Shown here in pieces: positions 7,694 through 17,044 of a stretch of 34,885 bases of DNA (positions are counted from its first letter, which is position 1; each line of letters opens with the position of its first letter). This stretch comes from Eubacteriales Family XIII. Incertae Sedis bacterium (lineage in GTDB: Bacteria > Bacillota > Clostridia > Peptostreptococcales > Anaerovoracaceae). The position numbers and the translations under genes are program-made. The stretch is taken from assembly GCA_031257175.1 (NCBI GenBank), contig JAIRPE010000138.1:1-34885 (forward strand), written 5' to 3'. The notes under the pieces were generated by a model that saw nothing but the letters and a program-made list of their open reading frames with translations, was not told where the DNA came from and made no database searches.

Positions 7694-10498
7694 ATGAACC
7701 TACAGGGCGAGAGAAACAATCCGGTCTGCAATGAAGATATGAGGGAATTGCTCAAACAAGGTAAGTATTTGAAGCTTTTGTTGGAGAACAGCCCTGAAAT
7801 CATTATGATGACGGACGCGGAAGGCAGGGTGGAATACTGCACGCACGCGCTCCTAAGGGCGTTGGGCTTGGACTGCTCGGACAGTATAAGAGGCATGCCG
7901 TTCACTCAGCTGTACACCAAGATCGGAGACGCGGCCTTCGTGGAGAGGGGCAGAAAACGTTTTCAGAGCGTGAAGTCGGGCGTCCCGACTTCCGCGTTGG
8001 ATGTCAGCATTGACTTCCCGGGCAATGACCACCCCCGAAAATACAATATACAAACGGTGTCCCTTCTGGACGAAGAAGGCGTGTTCGACGGTATTTTAGC
8101 ATTCTATTTTGACACTACGGAGGTCAGAGAAGCGGAGGCCAACGAAAGCGCCGCCCTCATGCTCGACGCCATGCCATTTGCTTGTTCTCTGTGGGAAGAA
8201 GACGGCTCTTTCATAGACTGTAATCAGGCCGCGCTTAGAATGCTCGAATTGGAAGGGAAGGAGAGCTTCCCTAAGGATCCGTGCGGTTTCGATCCGGAAC
8301 GTCAGCCTGACGGAGTCAAAAGCCGTGAGCGTTTCAGGAGGATGAAAAACTTGGCGTTCAAATCAGGAAGCCATAGATATTCTTGGATGCGTCTTACCGC
8401 CGCCGGCAATGAGCTGCCTGTCGAGACCACCTTGGCCAGCGTCTCTTGGAACGGAAAGCGGAGACTGGCGATGTTTGACAGGGATCTTAGGCAAATCATA
8501 GCCGCCGAGAGAAGGATGAAAAAAGCCGACGAGAAGAGCCGCGAGATGGAGATACAGAGCAGATCGGCTCAGGCCGCTTCTGAGACGAAAAGCAGGTTCT
8601 TGGCATCCATGAGCCATGAGATCAGAACCCCTATGAACGCCATTATCGGTTTGAGCGATCTGATGCGCACCGATAACCTGGACGATACGCAAAGGGACTA
8701 TTTTGAAGATATCAAAAGGATTTCAAAGCAGTTGCTGAGACTGATAAACGATGTGCTGGATTTTTCCAAAATCGAAGCCGGCAAGATGGAATTGACCCCT
8801 GTACACTTCAACATGTTGGAAATGTTTGACCACATAAGCTCTATGAGCCGATTTCTCGTTGAATCCAAAGAACTGGAATTCATATACTCTTTCGACCTTG
8901 AGCCGCCTCATGTATTTTATGGAGACGACATAAGGATAAGGCAGTGCATACTGAACCTAGTCAATAACGCGATAAAGTACACTAAGTCCGGATTTGTGGA
9001 TTTCAGCGTGAAACAAGTCGTGGAACAAGGCCAAAATTACGTGGCTTTTGTGGTCAAGGATTCTGGGATTGGGATAAAAAAGAAGGATTTGCCCATGCTC
9101 TTTGACGCTTTTCAGCGGCTTGACAGCTTCGCTAACCGGGAAGTCGCCGGAACGGGCCTGGGGCTGTCCATATCCAGTATGTTAATAAAGATGATGGGCG
9201 GTCGCATTGAAGTGAAAAGCCAGTATGGCAAAGGCTCGGAGTTCACGGCGCTCATCCCCTTGCAGGAAGGGGATCCCGCGCACATAGAGCGCTCGTTGCT
9301 GAAAGAATTGCTGGTAGCGGAGGACTCCGCCAGGGCGTTGGTCGTGGACGACAACCCTATTAACCTCAAGGTCGCGGCCGCTTACCTTTCCAGGCACAAC
9401 GTGCGCGCGGACTCCGCGCCAAGCGGCGCGGAAGCTCTTTCCATGATAAGGAAAAACAATTATGATATAATATTTATGGATCACATGATGCCTGACATGG
9501 ATGGCGTGGAAACCGTGAAGCGCTTGCGTCGGCTGAGCGGGGCGAAGTATAAAAACGTGCCCGTTATAGCCATGACCGCGAACGCCATAGCCGGAGCTAG
9601 GGAAATGTTCATGGCGGCAGGTATGAACGACTATTTGTCAAAGCCCATAGATCCATACGCGCTCAATCAGCTTGTAGGTAAATGGCTGCCTCAGGAAAAG
9701 TTGGCCGGGGTCAGAGTGGAAAGGGCCGCAGCTGAGGAACGCGCGGGCGACAGTTGCGTCCTTGACACGGCGGTAGGGCTGAAAAACGCGGCGGACAACA
9801 AGGAGCTGTACGAGCATCTCGTGTCAAATTTCATAGAACTGCACGCCGCGGACAAGCGGCTGATAGAAGGCGCGATGCAGGAAGGGGATTTGACTGCGGC
9901 TCGTCGTTTTGCCCACACGTTGAAGAGCAACGCCGCTTTGCTTGGGGCCGAACGGTTGCGCAAGGTGGCCTTTAGCTTGGAGACGGATCTTCGCAATGAG
10001 GACATGAGCAACATAGCGTCGTTGTTGCGTCGCTTGGATGTCGAAATGGCCGCCGCGCTGGACGCCCTAAGAAAGGCTGTGCCCGAAATGATGACCGAAC
10101 GTTTGGAGGTTAAGCGCAATTGGCTGAGGAAACTGAATGTGGAGGTCACGCCGGATTACGCCGTCGAGGGAGACAGGGGCTCCGCAGCAGGCGGCAAGGA
10201 GGCCGACGCTTCCGTTCGAGGCCAAAAGGCGACGGGAAAACCAGGCGCGGCGAGGGCACGGAAGAGTGGGGACGCGCTCTCTCGAGTCCGCGCTAACGAA
10301 GAGGCACGGCAATTTATAAGACGGCTAAAACCTTTGCTGGAGTCAGGCAACACAGAAAGCCTGAACATGATAGAGGGCATAAAAAAATATTTGGGGCATG
10401 TGGGCGACGAGGGGGCTGAGCTTTCGGCGTTGATATGGGATTTCGAATTTGAGAAGGCGCTGAACACGCTTTCGACTATAGAGCGCGGGATGTATTGA
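7694..10498 (+). CDS. Hybrid sensor histidine kinase (PAS-PAS-HisKA-HATPase-REC-HPt)
   Basis: A 934-residue phosphorelay protein. Two PAS-like domains (about 15-130 and 150-265) precede a short coiled coil and HisKA, with the H-box MSHEIRTPMN (phospho-acceptor H308). HATPase_c follows with the N-box NLVNNAIKY (about 420), DSGIGI (about 456) and GTGLGLS (about 486). The receiver domain (about 548-665) has D596 in FMDHMMPDMDG and the conserved Lys in LSKPID. An HPt domain has AHTLKS with H741. No membrane segment is visible, so it senses a cytoplasmic signal. A low-complexity A/G/K/R stretch (about 830-860) leads to a small helical C-terminal module. ATG 7694 has AGGGGAG 5 bases upstream. It is followed 81 bp later by a REC-GGDEF gene, its probable phosphorelay target. 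Confidence 0.9.
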   Translation: MNLQGERNNPVCNEDMRELLKQGKYLKLLLENSPEIIMMTDAEGRVEYCTHALLRALGLDCSDSIRGMPFTQLYTKIGDAAFVERGRKRFQSVKSGVPTSALDVSIDFPGNDHPRKYNIQTVSLLDEEGVFDGILAFYFDTTEVREAEANESAALMLDAMPFACSLWEEDGSFIDCNQAALRMLELEGKESFPKDPCGFDPERQPDGVKSRERFRRMKNLAFKSGSHRYSWMRLTAAGNELPVETTLASVSWNGKRRLAMFDRDLRQIIAAERRMKKADEKSREMEIQSRSAQAASETKSRFLASMSHEIRTPMNAIIGLSDLMRTDNLDDTQRDYFEDIKRISKQLLRLINDVLDFSKIEAGKMELTPVHFNMLEMFDHISSMSRFLVESKELEFIYSFDLEPPHVFYGDDIRIRQCILNLVNNAIKYTKSGFVDFSVKQVVEQGQNYVAFVVKDSGIGIKKKDLPMLFDAFQRLDSFANREVAGTGLGLSISSMLIKMMGGRIEVKSQYGKGSEFTALIPLQEGDPAHIERSLLKELLVAEDSARALVVDDNPINLKVAAAYLSRHNVRADSAPSGAEALSMIRKNNYDIIFMDHMMPDMDGVETVKRLRRLSGAKYKNVPVIAMTANAIAGAREMFMAAGMNDYLSKPIDPYALNQLVGKWLPQEKLAGVRVERAAAEERAGDSCVLDTAVGLKNAADNKELYEHLVSNFIELHAADKRLIEGAMQEGDLTAARRFAHTLKSNAALLGAERLRKVAFSLETDLRNEDMSNIASLLRRLDVEMAAALDALRKAVPEMMTERLEVKRNWLRKLNVEVTPDYAVEGDRGSAAGGKEADASVRGQKATGKPGAARARKSGDALSRVRANEEARQFIRRLKPLLESGNTESLNMIEGIKKYLGHVGDEGAELSALIWDFEFEKALNTLSTIERGMY

Positions 10499-10579
10499 CA
10501 TTCGGGCTGCGGACGGCGTGCGGGTTCGCGTTCGAGGAGCGGGGATTTTTCAGGCCCCGTCGAGACAGGAGTTGCTGTT

Positions 10580-11509
10580 GTGGATGAAATAATGGCAGAG
10601 GAGTCAAAATACACTATTCTTGTGGTGGATGACGAGAGTTCGAATCTGGCTGTTCTCAACAAGATATTGTCGCCCAAGTACACGGTATTGACGGCGAAGT
10701 CGGGAGAGACAGCCCTAAAGCGGATAGATGAAGCCTCGCCCAAGCCGGATCTGGTGATGCTGGACGTGGAAATGCCGGGGTTGGACGGTTTCGAGGTATT
10801 GGAGAGGCTGCGCGCAAATCCGGTCACTAAGGATATACCGGTGATCATTATTTCCGGCCTTTCCGGCGAGAACGATGAGGAAAAAGGGCTCTTTCTGGGC
10901 GCGGTGGACTATATAGCGAAGCCGTTCAAGGCGACTATAGTGTTGGCGCGCGTCAACACGCACATCAGACTGTTGAACCAGCTTAGAACCATCGAGAATC
11001 TAGGCATGGTCGATCCGCTGACATCGATACCTAACCGAAGAAGTTTTGATTCTAGAATGGATTTGGAGTGGCGTCGTTGCATGAGAGAGCAGAAGCCTAT
11101 TTCATTTCTTATGTTGGATGTGGACAGATTTAAGGGTTATAACGACACATACGGCCATCCGCAGGGGGACGTGCTGCTAAAGACCATCGCGAAGATTTTC
11201 GTGGGCGCGGCCAGAAGGCCGGCTGACTTAGCGGCACGCATAGGCGGTGAGGAATTCGGCGTCCTGCTTCCGGACACGCCGCTGGAGAACGCGCTGTACA
11301 TCGCGGAGCGCCTGCGGGCCGAAGTGGAGGCCGTGAGGCTGGCCACTGCGGACGGAAAGGTTATTACCCAGACCACCGTCAGCGTGGGTGTGGCCACGGC
11401 GTATCCCGTGAACGGCTCTAAGATAGAGGATTTCATCGCCGTTGCTGACAAGAACCTCTATTACGCGAAGAACACGGGCAGGAACAAGGTTTGCCACATG
11501 GCTCGGTAG
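10580..11509 (+). CDS. Response regulator diguanylate cyclase (REC-GGDEF)
   Basis: Predicted to make cyclic di-GMP when phosphorylated. The receiver domain (1-125) has the acidic pair D17-D18, phospho-acceptor D62 in LDVEMPG, and K114 in AKPF. The GGDEF domain (about 140-309) has the DPLTSIPNRR start, LDVDRFKGYND with the metal-binding Asp, and an intact GGEEF active site (222-226). R213-P-A-D216 sits five residues before GGEEF, the spacing of an inhibitory I-site, so product feedback is likely. There is no EAL or HD-GYP domain. The start is GTG 10580, with AGGAG 8 bases upstream; ATG 10592 is an in-frame alternative. The layout matches PleD/WspR-like output proteins, paired here with the hybrid kinase just upstream. 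Confidence 0.92.
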   Translation: MDEIMAEESKYTILVVDDESSNLAVLNKILSPKYTVLTAKSGETALKRIDEASPKPDLVMLDVEMPGLDGFEVLERLRANPVTKDIPVIIISGLSGENDEEKGLFLGAVDYIAKPFKATIVLARVNTHIRLLNQLRTIENLGMVDPLTSIPNRRSFDSRMDLEWRRCMREQKPISFLMLDVDRFKGYNDTYGHPQGDVLLKTIAKIFVGAARRPADLAARIGGEEFGVLLPDTPLENALYIAERLRAEVEAVRLATADGKVITQTTVSVGVATAYPVNGSKIEDFIAVADKNLYYAKNTGRNKVCHMAR

Positions 11510-11685
11510 CGCGGGCGTGTTTTGGCGGCGGAACGCGGAGGCGATAAATCTGTGATGGGTTCGTGTCGGTTCCGGTTTGAAAAACGATCGGGCAGGTGGA
11601 TAAGGCGTCGGCGGAGCAATAAATACGGATTATCGTTTAATACGGGTTGAGATTGCGATAAATCGTTTTGTGTCATGGTGCGCAA

Positions 11686-14202
11686 GTGGCGGAAGTTCAT
11701 ACGGAGACAATACTAATATGGGGAGTGGTGCAGGGCGTGGGATTCCGTCCTTTCGCCGCGAAATTGGCTGAGACGATGGGCGTGAAGGGAGGGATCCGCA
11801 ATGTCGGCGGCCTCGTTGAGGTGACTGTAACGGGGACAGATGACGATATAGAGGAATTTTTGCGCCGTTTGGCTGCCGATTTGCCAAAACCAGGGGAAAT
11901 AACCCATTACAGCCGCCAAGTCGCGAACTCGACGGAGAAATATGACGGTTTTTCCATACTGCGCAGCGAGGACGAAGAGACTGAGGCGGCCGCGTTGCCC
12001 GCTGACGTGGCGATATGCGACGATTGCCTGCGTGAACTCAGAGATCCGAGAGATCCCAGACACGCGCACCCGTTCATAAGCTGCATGTCCTGCGGGCCCA
12101 GATACACCATCATAGAACGGCTTCCCTACGACAGAGAAAATACGGCGATGGAAGATTTTTTTTTGTGCGGATTTTGTGGGGGAGAATACGAGGATATAAA
12201 AAATCGCCGTTACCACGCGCAAACGGTCTCTTGCCACGAGTGCGGCCCCATGCTGGATTGGGTGAGCAGGGACGAGTCGGGGCGGGCAGGAGTTTCGGCG
12301 CCCTCCCAATCGATACAAAGCGCGTTCGCGGCGAGGGAACGTGCGCTGGCATTGATTGGGAAGGCGGCGGCGGTTGTTCTGGATGACGGGATAATCGCGC
12401 TTAAAGGCGTGGGAGGTTATTACTTCGTATGCTCGCCATTTTCATACAGAGCGGTGGAAAAACTCAGAGCAATTAAGATAAGAGAGGAAAAACCTTTTGC
12501 CGTCATGTTTCCGGATGTAACTAGGGCGCGGGGATACTGTGTCGTGAGCGACACGGAAGAAAGTCTGTTAAATTCCCTCGCGCGGCCCATAACCTTGTTG
12601 GAGCGGCGGAACGAATGCCTAAGCGGCCCCCCCATATCCCAAAACGTGTACAAGAGCAGCCGCTATTTAGGAGCGTTTCTGCCCTCTTTCGGGGCGCAAT
12701 ATTTACTGATGGATCATGTCGGCCCCTTGGTCATGACCAGCGCAAATATTTCTGACATGCCTATTGTCAAAGATGACTATGAGATTTTAGAGATTTTTCG
12801 TGGGCAGCCTTTGCTTGGCGGCGTGTTGCGCCATGACAGGCGGATATTGAGCCGCCTTGACGATTCCGTCGTGGCAGTGACGGACGGTCGGCCGCAGATG
12901 ATAAGGCGTTCCAAGGGCTATGTGCCGACGCCTATACATTTGCGCGCGGAGAGGAACGAGGCGGGACGCGCCGCGACTGTACGGGCTTCCGAAGCCGGAG
13001 ACGTAACGGCGCTAGGACGTGGCGAGGCGGCCGCGCACGGGAATTTTTGCGTTAATTCCCGCGAAGCGTCCATATTCGCCGCAGGAGGACAGCTGAAGTC
13101 CGCGTTTACGTTGACCAAAGGGGGGCTCGCTTATGTCAGCCCTTATTTCGGAGACTTGGAAACGCTGGAATCGGAGGAAGTATATTTGGAAGGTTTAGAG
13201 CGCATGGCGCGTCTTTTTCATGTGATTCCTGAAGTCGTGGCCTGCGATCTGCACCCGAACTATTCATCGACAAGAATCGCGGAGGCATACGCGTCGCGGC
13301 GCGGGTTGCCATTGCTCAGGATTCAGCATCATCATGCTCACGTCGCGTCGGTCATGGCCGAAATGGGTCTTTCGGAACCGGTGATAGGCGTGGCCTTCGA
13401 CGGGACGGGCTACGGGACGGACGGGAACATATGGGGAGGCGAGTTCCTTCTGTGCCACGATCACGCCTTCGAAAGAATGGCGCACTTAAAATACGTGTCC
13501 ATGACAGGCGGCGACTCGGCCATGAAGGAAGGCTGGAAAACCGCGTTGTGCTACGTCCGCAGCCAATCGGAACCAAACGAAGGCAACGGCGCGGAACGAT
13601 CGGAAAGCGTGGAGATTGACATTTCCGAAATAATAGCTTATAGTATCATGGAAGGCTTTAGAGAAAAGGCGCTGTCGGCCTATGGCGGCGAGGAAGGCGT
13701 TAAAGGCTTGGAAGCCGCTCTGTCGGCGGGAGTGAATGTCGTGTCGGTTTCCAGCGCCGGCCGAATTTTTGACGCGGTGTCGTCGCTTCTTGGAATTTGC
13801 CACTACAACCGATACGAGGGAGAATGCGCCATAATGCTGGAAAATGCCGCGGCGCTCGCCATGAAGCGGCCAGGGGAGAGCAGGGCATGGGATTTGGCGC
13901 TGAAGTTCCATCTGGACATGTCGGCCGTGGTCTTTAGCGTCTGCCAAAAGATTCGCGAGAGTACCGGAGTCAGCTCCGTGGCGCTGTGTGGAGGCGTGTT
14001 CCAAAACAGGATCCTTATGGCTGAATGTTTGAGGTTGCTGAGAGCGGGCGGTTTTGCGGCGCACTACAACGTTGCCGTTCCGCCAAACGACGGCGGGCTG
14101 TCGCTGGGACAGGCATATTTGGCCGAAAGGCTCACGGGGGTTCGCTCTGGCGTCTTCCGTGGCGGGGACGCGAGAGCGGGCTTGACGGGCGGCATGGAAT
14201 AA
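11686..14202 (+). CDS. hypF: Carbamoyltransferase HypF, [NiFe]-hydrogenase maturation
   Basis: Makes the carbamoyl group passed to HypE for the cyanide ligands of [NiFe]-hydrogenase. From GTG 11686 the domains are: acylphosphatase-like with VQGVGFRPF (15-23); two zinc-finger pairs (C111/C114 with C133/C136, and C161/C164 with C183/C186); a YrdC-like domain with KGVGGYYFVC, EEKPFAVM and MTSANISD; and a Kae1-like domain with HHHAH (548-552), FDGTGYGTDG and LCGGVFQN. A polar insert of about 38 residues (about 424-462) separates the YrdC-like and Kae1-like parts. A 9-T run (12156-12164) encodes Phe-Phe-Leu in the second zinc finger with the frame intact. The start is uncertain because no strong ribosome site is seen; TTG 11668 is also in frame. 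hypABDE and hydrogenase subunits are not in the window. Confidence 0.93.
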   Translation: MAEVHTETILIWGVVQGVGFRPFAAKLAETMGVKGGIRNVGGLVEVTVTGTDDDIEEFLRRLAADLPKPGEITHYSRQVANSTEKYDGFSILRSEDEETEAAALPADVAICDDCLRELRDPRDPRHAHPFISCMSCGPRYTIIERLPYDRENTAMEDFFLCGFCGGEYEDIKNRRYHAQTVSCHECGPMLDWVSRDESGRAGVSAPSQSIQSAFAARERALALIGKAAAVVLDDGIIALKGVGGYYFVCSPFSYRAVEKLRAIKIREEKPFAVMFPDVTRARGYCVVSDTEESLLNSLARPITLLERRNECLSGPPISQNVYKSSRYLGAFLPSFGAQYLLMDHVGPLVMTSANISDMPIVKDDYEILEIFRGQPLLGGVLRHDRRILSRLDDSVVAVTDGRPQMIRRSKGYVPTPIHLRAERNEAGRAATVRASEAGDVTALGRGEAAAHGNFCVNSREASIFAAGGQLKSAFTLTKGGLAYVSPYFGDLETLESEEVYLEGLERMARLFHVIPEVVACDLHPNYSSTRIAEAYASRRGLPLLRIQHHHAHVASVMAEMGLSEPVIGVAFDGTGYGTDGNIWGGEFLLCHDHAFERMAHLKYVSMTGGDSAMKEGWKTALCYVRSQSEPNEGNGAERSESVEIDISEIIAYSIMEGFREKALSAYGGEEGVKGLEAALSAGVNVVSVSSAGRIFDAVSSLLGICHYNRYEGECAIMLENAAALAMKRPGESRAWDLALKFHLDMSAVVFSVCQKIRESTGVSSVALCGGVFQNRILMAECLRLLRAGGFAAHYNVAVPPNDGGLSLGQAYLAERLTGVRSGVFRGGDARAGLTGGME

Positions 14203-14214
14203 TTGGTGAGGCTA

Positions 14215-14703
14215 ATGTCGATAGATATAGCGCGCGAGCATTTGAGGCAGTGGGGCAAGGACGATAGAATACTGGAGTTTCCGACATCCAGCGCCACGGT
14301 GGAAATGGCGGCGACGGCAGTTGGGACGATGCCCGCCAGAATATGCAAGACGCTTGCGTTCAGGAGCGAGGGCGGTTGCGTGCTAGTTCAAACAGCCGGC
14401 GACGCGATGATAGATAACGGCAAATTTAAAAGCGTCTTCGGCATGAAGGCGAGGATGCTGTCGCCCGACGAGACCTTGTGCCACACGGGGCATCGAGTAG
14501 GCGGCGTGTGCGCTTTTGGCATTAGTCGGGACGACGTGCGCGTTTTCGCGGACGTGTCGTTGAAGCGTTTCACTACCGTATTCCCCGCTTGCGGCAGCGA
14601 CAACAGCGCGGTGGAACTCAGCCCTATGGAGCTTTTCGAGATTTCAGGGGCTTTGAGGTGGATAGACGTTTGCAGAGATTGGGATGAGAGTTTATGTGTA
14701 TAG
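14215..14703 (+). CDS. YbaK/ProX-type aminoacyl-tRNA deacylase-like protein
   Basis: A 162-residue member of the YbaK/EbsC family, whose studied members hydrolyse mischarged tRNAs such as Cys-tRNA(Pro) or Ala-tRNA(Pro). Family traits are the N-terminal helix, the TSSATVEMAA segment, the conserved lysine in ICKTLAF, a central GDAMIDNGKF strand, HRVGGVCAFG, and the closing AVELSPMELFEISGA. The ATG at 14215 follows a close GAGG; TTG 14203 and GTG 14206 are in frame. It starts 12 bp after hypF and its last 10 bases overlap hypC, so it is translated within the hyp cluster. Whether it has any role in hydrogenase maturation is unknown; I see no family precedent for it. Confidence 0.85.
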   Translation: MSIDIAREHLRQWGKDDRILEFPTSSATVEMAATAVGTMPARICKTLAFRSEGGCVLVQTAGDAMIDNGKFKSVFGMKARMLSPDETLCHTGHRVGGVCAFGISRDDVRVFADVSLKRFTTVFPACGSDNSAVELSPMELFEISGALRWIDVCRDWDESLCV

Positions 14704-14912
14704 CTGTGCCAGGCAAACTTATTTCTACCGATGGGCATATCGGTAGAGTGGACTTTAACGGGAACGTAGTTCAGGCGCTGATGGGCGCGGTGGACGCAAA
14801 GCCCGGGGATTACGTGCTGATTCACGCGGGATGCGCCATAGAGGTCATGGACAGCGGCGGCGCGGAGGAAATTTTGGCGGCCCTCGCCGAGCTGGACGGG
14901 AATACCGTCTGA
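14694..14912 (+). CDS. hypC: Hydrogenase maturation chaperone HypC/HupF
   Basis: A small 72-residue chaperone that partners HypD and delivers the Fe(CN)2CO moiety to the hydrogenase large subunit. It begins MCIAVPGK, the HypC signature in which Cys2 is exposed after Met removal and is required for complex formation. GDYVLIHAGCAIEVMD matches the conserved barrel end. Its ATG overlaps the end of the YbaK-like gene by 10 bases, consistent with coupled translation. With hypF it makes a partial maturation set here. Confidence 0.95.
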   Translation: MCIAVPGKLISTDGHIGRVDFNGNVVQALMGAVDAKPGDYVLIHAGCAIEVMDSGGAEEILAALAELDGNTV

Positions 14913-14959
14913 CCAAAGGGGCTTTTAAAGTCGGGCGACATGCTGTCGGAGGGGCCAAA

Positions 14960-15736
14960 ATGAAGGAATTTCTTGTAGTTGACAATTTGTCAAAAACGTT
15001 CAAACTTTCCGCAAAACAACGCAAGATAGAAAAAACGGAATCCAAGCGGAAGGTGGCCGTTAACGGCCTGTCGTTCTCGGCGCGGGAAGGGGAAATATTC
15101 GGCCTGCTGGGGCCCAACGGCGCGGGAAAGACGACCACGCTCCGCATATTGGCCACGCTGATAAAGCCCGACAGCGGGGACGCCTTCCTGAACGGCAAGA
15201 GCATTTTGGAAAACCCTGGGGAGATAAGGAGAAAAATAGGCTTCCTGACCAGCGAGCTGAAGCTGGAGGAGTTTTTCACGCCCAACTACCTGTTCAATTT
15301 CTTTTCCGCCCTCCACGGCATAGAGCCGGAGCGAAGGGACAGGCGGAGAAAAGAGCTGTTCGGGATTTTCGGCATAGACGATTTCGCCGAGGTGAAGGTT
15401 TCCGCCATGTCGTCGGGCATGAAACAGAAAACGTCCCTGGCGATCTCCGTGGTCCATGACCCCGGCTTCATCATCTTCGACGAGCCCACCAACGGGCTGG
15501 ACGTGCTTACCGCCCGCGTGGTGACGGACTTCCTGGCCGCCCTGAAAGCCGAGGGCAAGACCGTGATCCTGTCCACGCACATCTTCAGCCTGGTGGAAAA
15601 GCTGTGCGACAGGGTAGGCGTCATCATCGACGGGGAGATGATGCGTTGCGGGGCTTTGGCCGAGGTCAAGGCGGGCAGGGACATGGAGGACGTGTTTTTC
15701 GACATCTACAGGGAAAAGAAGGGAGAAATCGCGTGA
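14960..15736 (+). CDS. ABC-2 exporter ATP-binding protein (NatA-like)
   Basis: The ATPase of a two-gene ABC-2 exporter, 258 residues. Visible are Walker A GPNGAGKTTT (51-60, K57), a variant signature SSGMKQK, and Walker B FIIFDEPTNGLD followed by STHIFS with the switch His. An insertion of about 15 charged residues (about 18-32) lies between the first strand and the A-loop region. ATG 14960 has GGAGGGG about 5 bases upstream. A frame open upstream into hypC is only read-through sequence. The stop overlaps the GTG of the permease gene in GTGA. NatA/NatB pairs export Na+ in Bacillus, but related systems export drugs or peptides, so the substrate is open. Confidence 0.88.
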   Translation: MKEFLVVDNLSKTFKLSAKQRKIEKTESKRKVAVNGLSFSAREGEIFGLLGPNGAGKTTTLRILATLIKPDSGDAFLNGKSILENPGEIRRKIGFLTSELKLEEFFTPNYLFNFFSALHGIEPERRDRRRKELFGIFGIDDFAEVKVSAMSSGMKQKTSLAISVVHDPGFIIFDEPTNGLDVLTARVVTDFLAALKAEGKTVILSTHIFSLVEKLCDRVGVIIDGEMMRCGALAEVKAGRDMEDVFFDIYREKKGEIA

Positions 15737-16929
15737 GAAACATCGGCACCGTCATAAAAAAAGAATTCGCCCGCTTTTTCGGCGACAAACGCCTGCTTTT
15801 CACTTCCTGCATCATGCCGGGCCTGATGATATATGTCATATACTCGATCATGGGCGGCGCGATCTCCACCATGATAAACTGCGACGCGGATTATGTCCCC
15901 CAGGCTTACGTTGCCTACATGCCGGACTCGGTCAGGAACTTTTTTGAAGGGGAGGGGGTCATCCTCGAGTCGGTCGCCCCAAGCGACGCGGAGGCGATAA
16001 TAAGCCGCATAGCGGACAAAGACGCGGATATCTGCGTTGTGTTCCCCGAAAAATTTGAGAGGGAGACGGCCGACTACGACGTCCTTGCCGCCAACGGCAA
16101 GCCCGCGCCGAACGTGGAGGTGTACTACAATTCCTCATCACCGCCCTCGTCGGATATGTACGGGAAAGTTATGGCGGCTTTGGACGGCTACGAAAAAAGC
16201 ATCGCCAACAAGTTCGACGTGAACAGGCCCGAGGGCGAAGCCGGCGGCGGGTACGACCTGGCCACGGACAAAGACGTGTCGGGGCGCGTGTTGTCGTCCG
16301 TGCTGCCGCTGCTGCTCATCATATTCCTGTACTCAGGCTGCCTGGCCATCGCGCCGGAATCCATCGCGGGAGAGAAGGAACGGGGGACTATAGCCACCTT
16401 GCTGGTCACCCCCATCAAAAGGAGCGAGCTGGCCATAGGCAAAATCATCAGCATCACCGTCATCGCCTTGCTCTGCGGTTTGAGCAGCTCCCTGGGGACG
16501 CTCCTTTCCATGCCTAAGCTTTTGGGGGCGGGAGGCACGGGCGAATTGGGCATACAGGCGTTTTACGCGCCCAGGGACTACGCGTTGCTGGTAATAGTGA
16601 TACTATCCACGATATTGGTGATTATTTCGCTGATTTCCCTGACGTCGGCCTATGCCAAGACAGTGCGGGAGGCGAGCCTGATAGCTTCGCCGCTGATGCT
16701 GGCGGTCATGCTGGCGGGGGTGAGCGGGATGTTCGGCACCGAGAGCCGAGCCGCCTATTATCTGATACCTATCTACAACAGCGTGCATAGCATGAGGGGA
16801 ATACTGGCCTTCGACTATCTGCCGTTGAACGCCGCGACCACCGCCCTGTCGAACCTGGGCTACGCGCTGGCGGGGGGCTTCGCGCTGGCGAGGATGTTCG
16901 ACAGCGAGAGGATAGTGTTCACGAGATGA
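15733..16929 (+). CDS. ABC-2 exporter permease (NatB-like)
   Basis: A 398-residue membrane partner of the ATPase encoded just upstream. It has one N-terminal membrane segment (about residues 20-45), then a ~175-residue extracytoplasmic domain. A cluster of about five more segments occupies the C-terminal half, including LLLIIFLYSGCLAIAPESI followed by GEKERGTIATLLVTP. That GEKERGT motif is the hallmark of ABC-2 permeases of the NatB/CcmB-like group. The GTG start at 15733 overlaps the natA stop by 4 bases, with GGGAG about 8 bases upstream. Substrate unknown. Confidence 0.85.
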   Translation: MRNIGTVIKKEFARFFGDKRLLFTSCIMPGLMIYVIYSIMGGAISTMINCDADYVPQAYVAYMPDSVRNFFEGEGVILESVAPSDAEAIISRIADKDADICVVFPEKFERETADYDVLAANGKPAPNVEVYYNSSSPPSSDMYGKVMAALDGYEKSIANKFDVNRPEGEAGGGYDLATDKDVSGRVLSSVLPLLLIIFLYSGCLAIAPESIAGEKERGTIATLLVTPIKRSELAIGKIISITVIALLCGLSSSLGTLLSMPKLLGAGGTGELGIQAFYAPRDYALLVIVILSTILVIISLISLTSAYAKTVREASLIASPLMLAVMLAGVSGMFGTESRAAYYLIPIYNSVHSMRGILAFDYLPLNAATTALSNLGYALAGGFALARMFDSERIVFTR

Positions 16930-17030
16930 CCGACGCGGGGCGGCTCGCCTTGGGCGGCAATCCGAACGCGGAAAATCAAACGCGGAAATCCAAATTAAGA
17001 AGGGCAGCGCGCCCACGAGGCCCCGTGATA

Positions 17031-17039
17031 TGGTATACT
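17031..17039 (+). promoter_or_regulatory. Extended -10 promoter of rnpB
   Basis: TGGTATACT contains an extended -10 TGN followed by TATACT (17034-17039), placing the transcription start at about 17045, exactly where the RNase P P1 helix begins. No convincing -35 is seen 17 bp upstream, as is common with extended -10 promoters. A short direct repeat, AACGCGGAAAATC/AACGCGGAAATC (16965-16990), lies upstream. Confidence 0.6.
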
Positions 17040-17044
17040 ATAAG

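Noticed and set aside
12156-12164. 9-T run in hypF as a frameshift or pseudogene sign
   Set aside because: The frame continues correctly through the second zinc finger and the rest of HypF.
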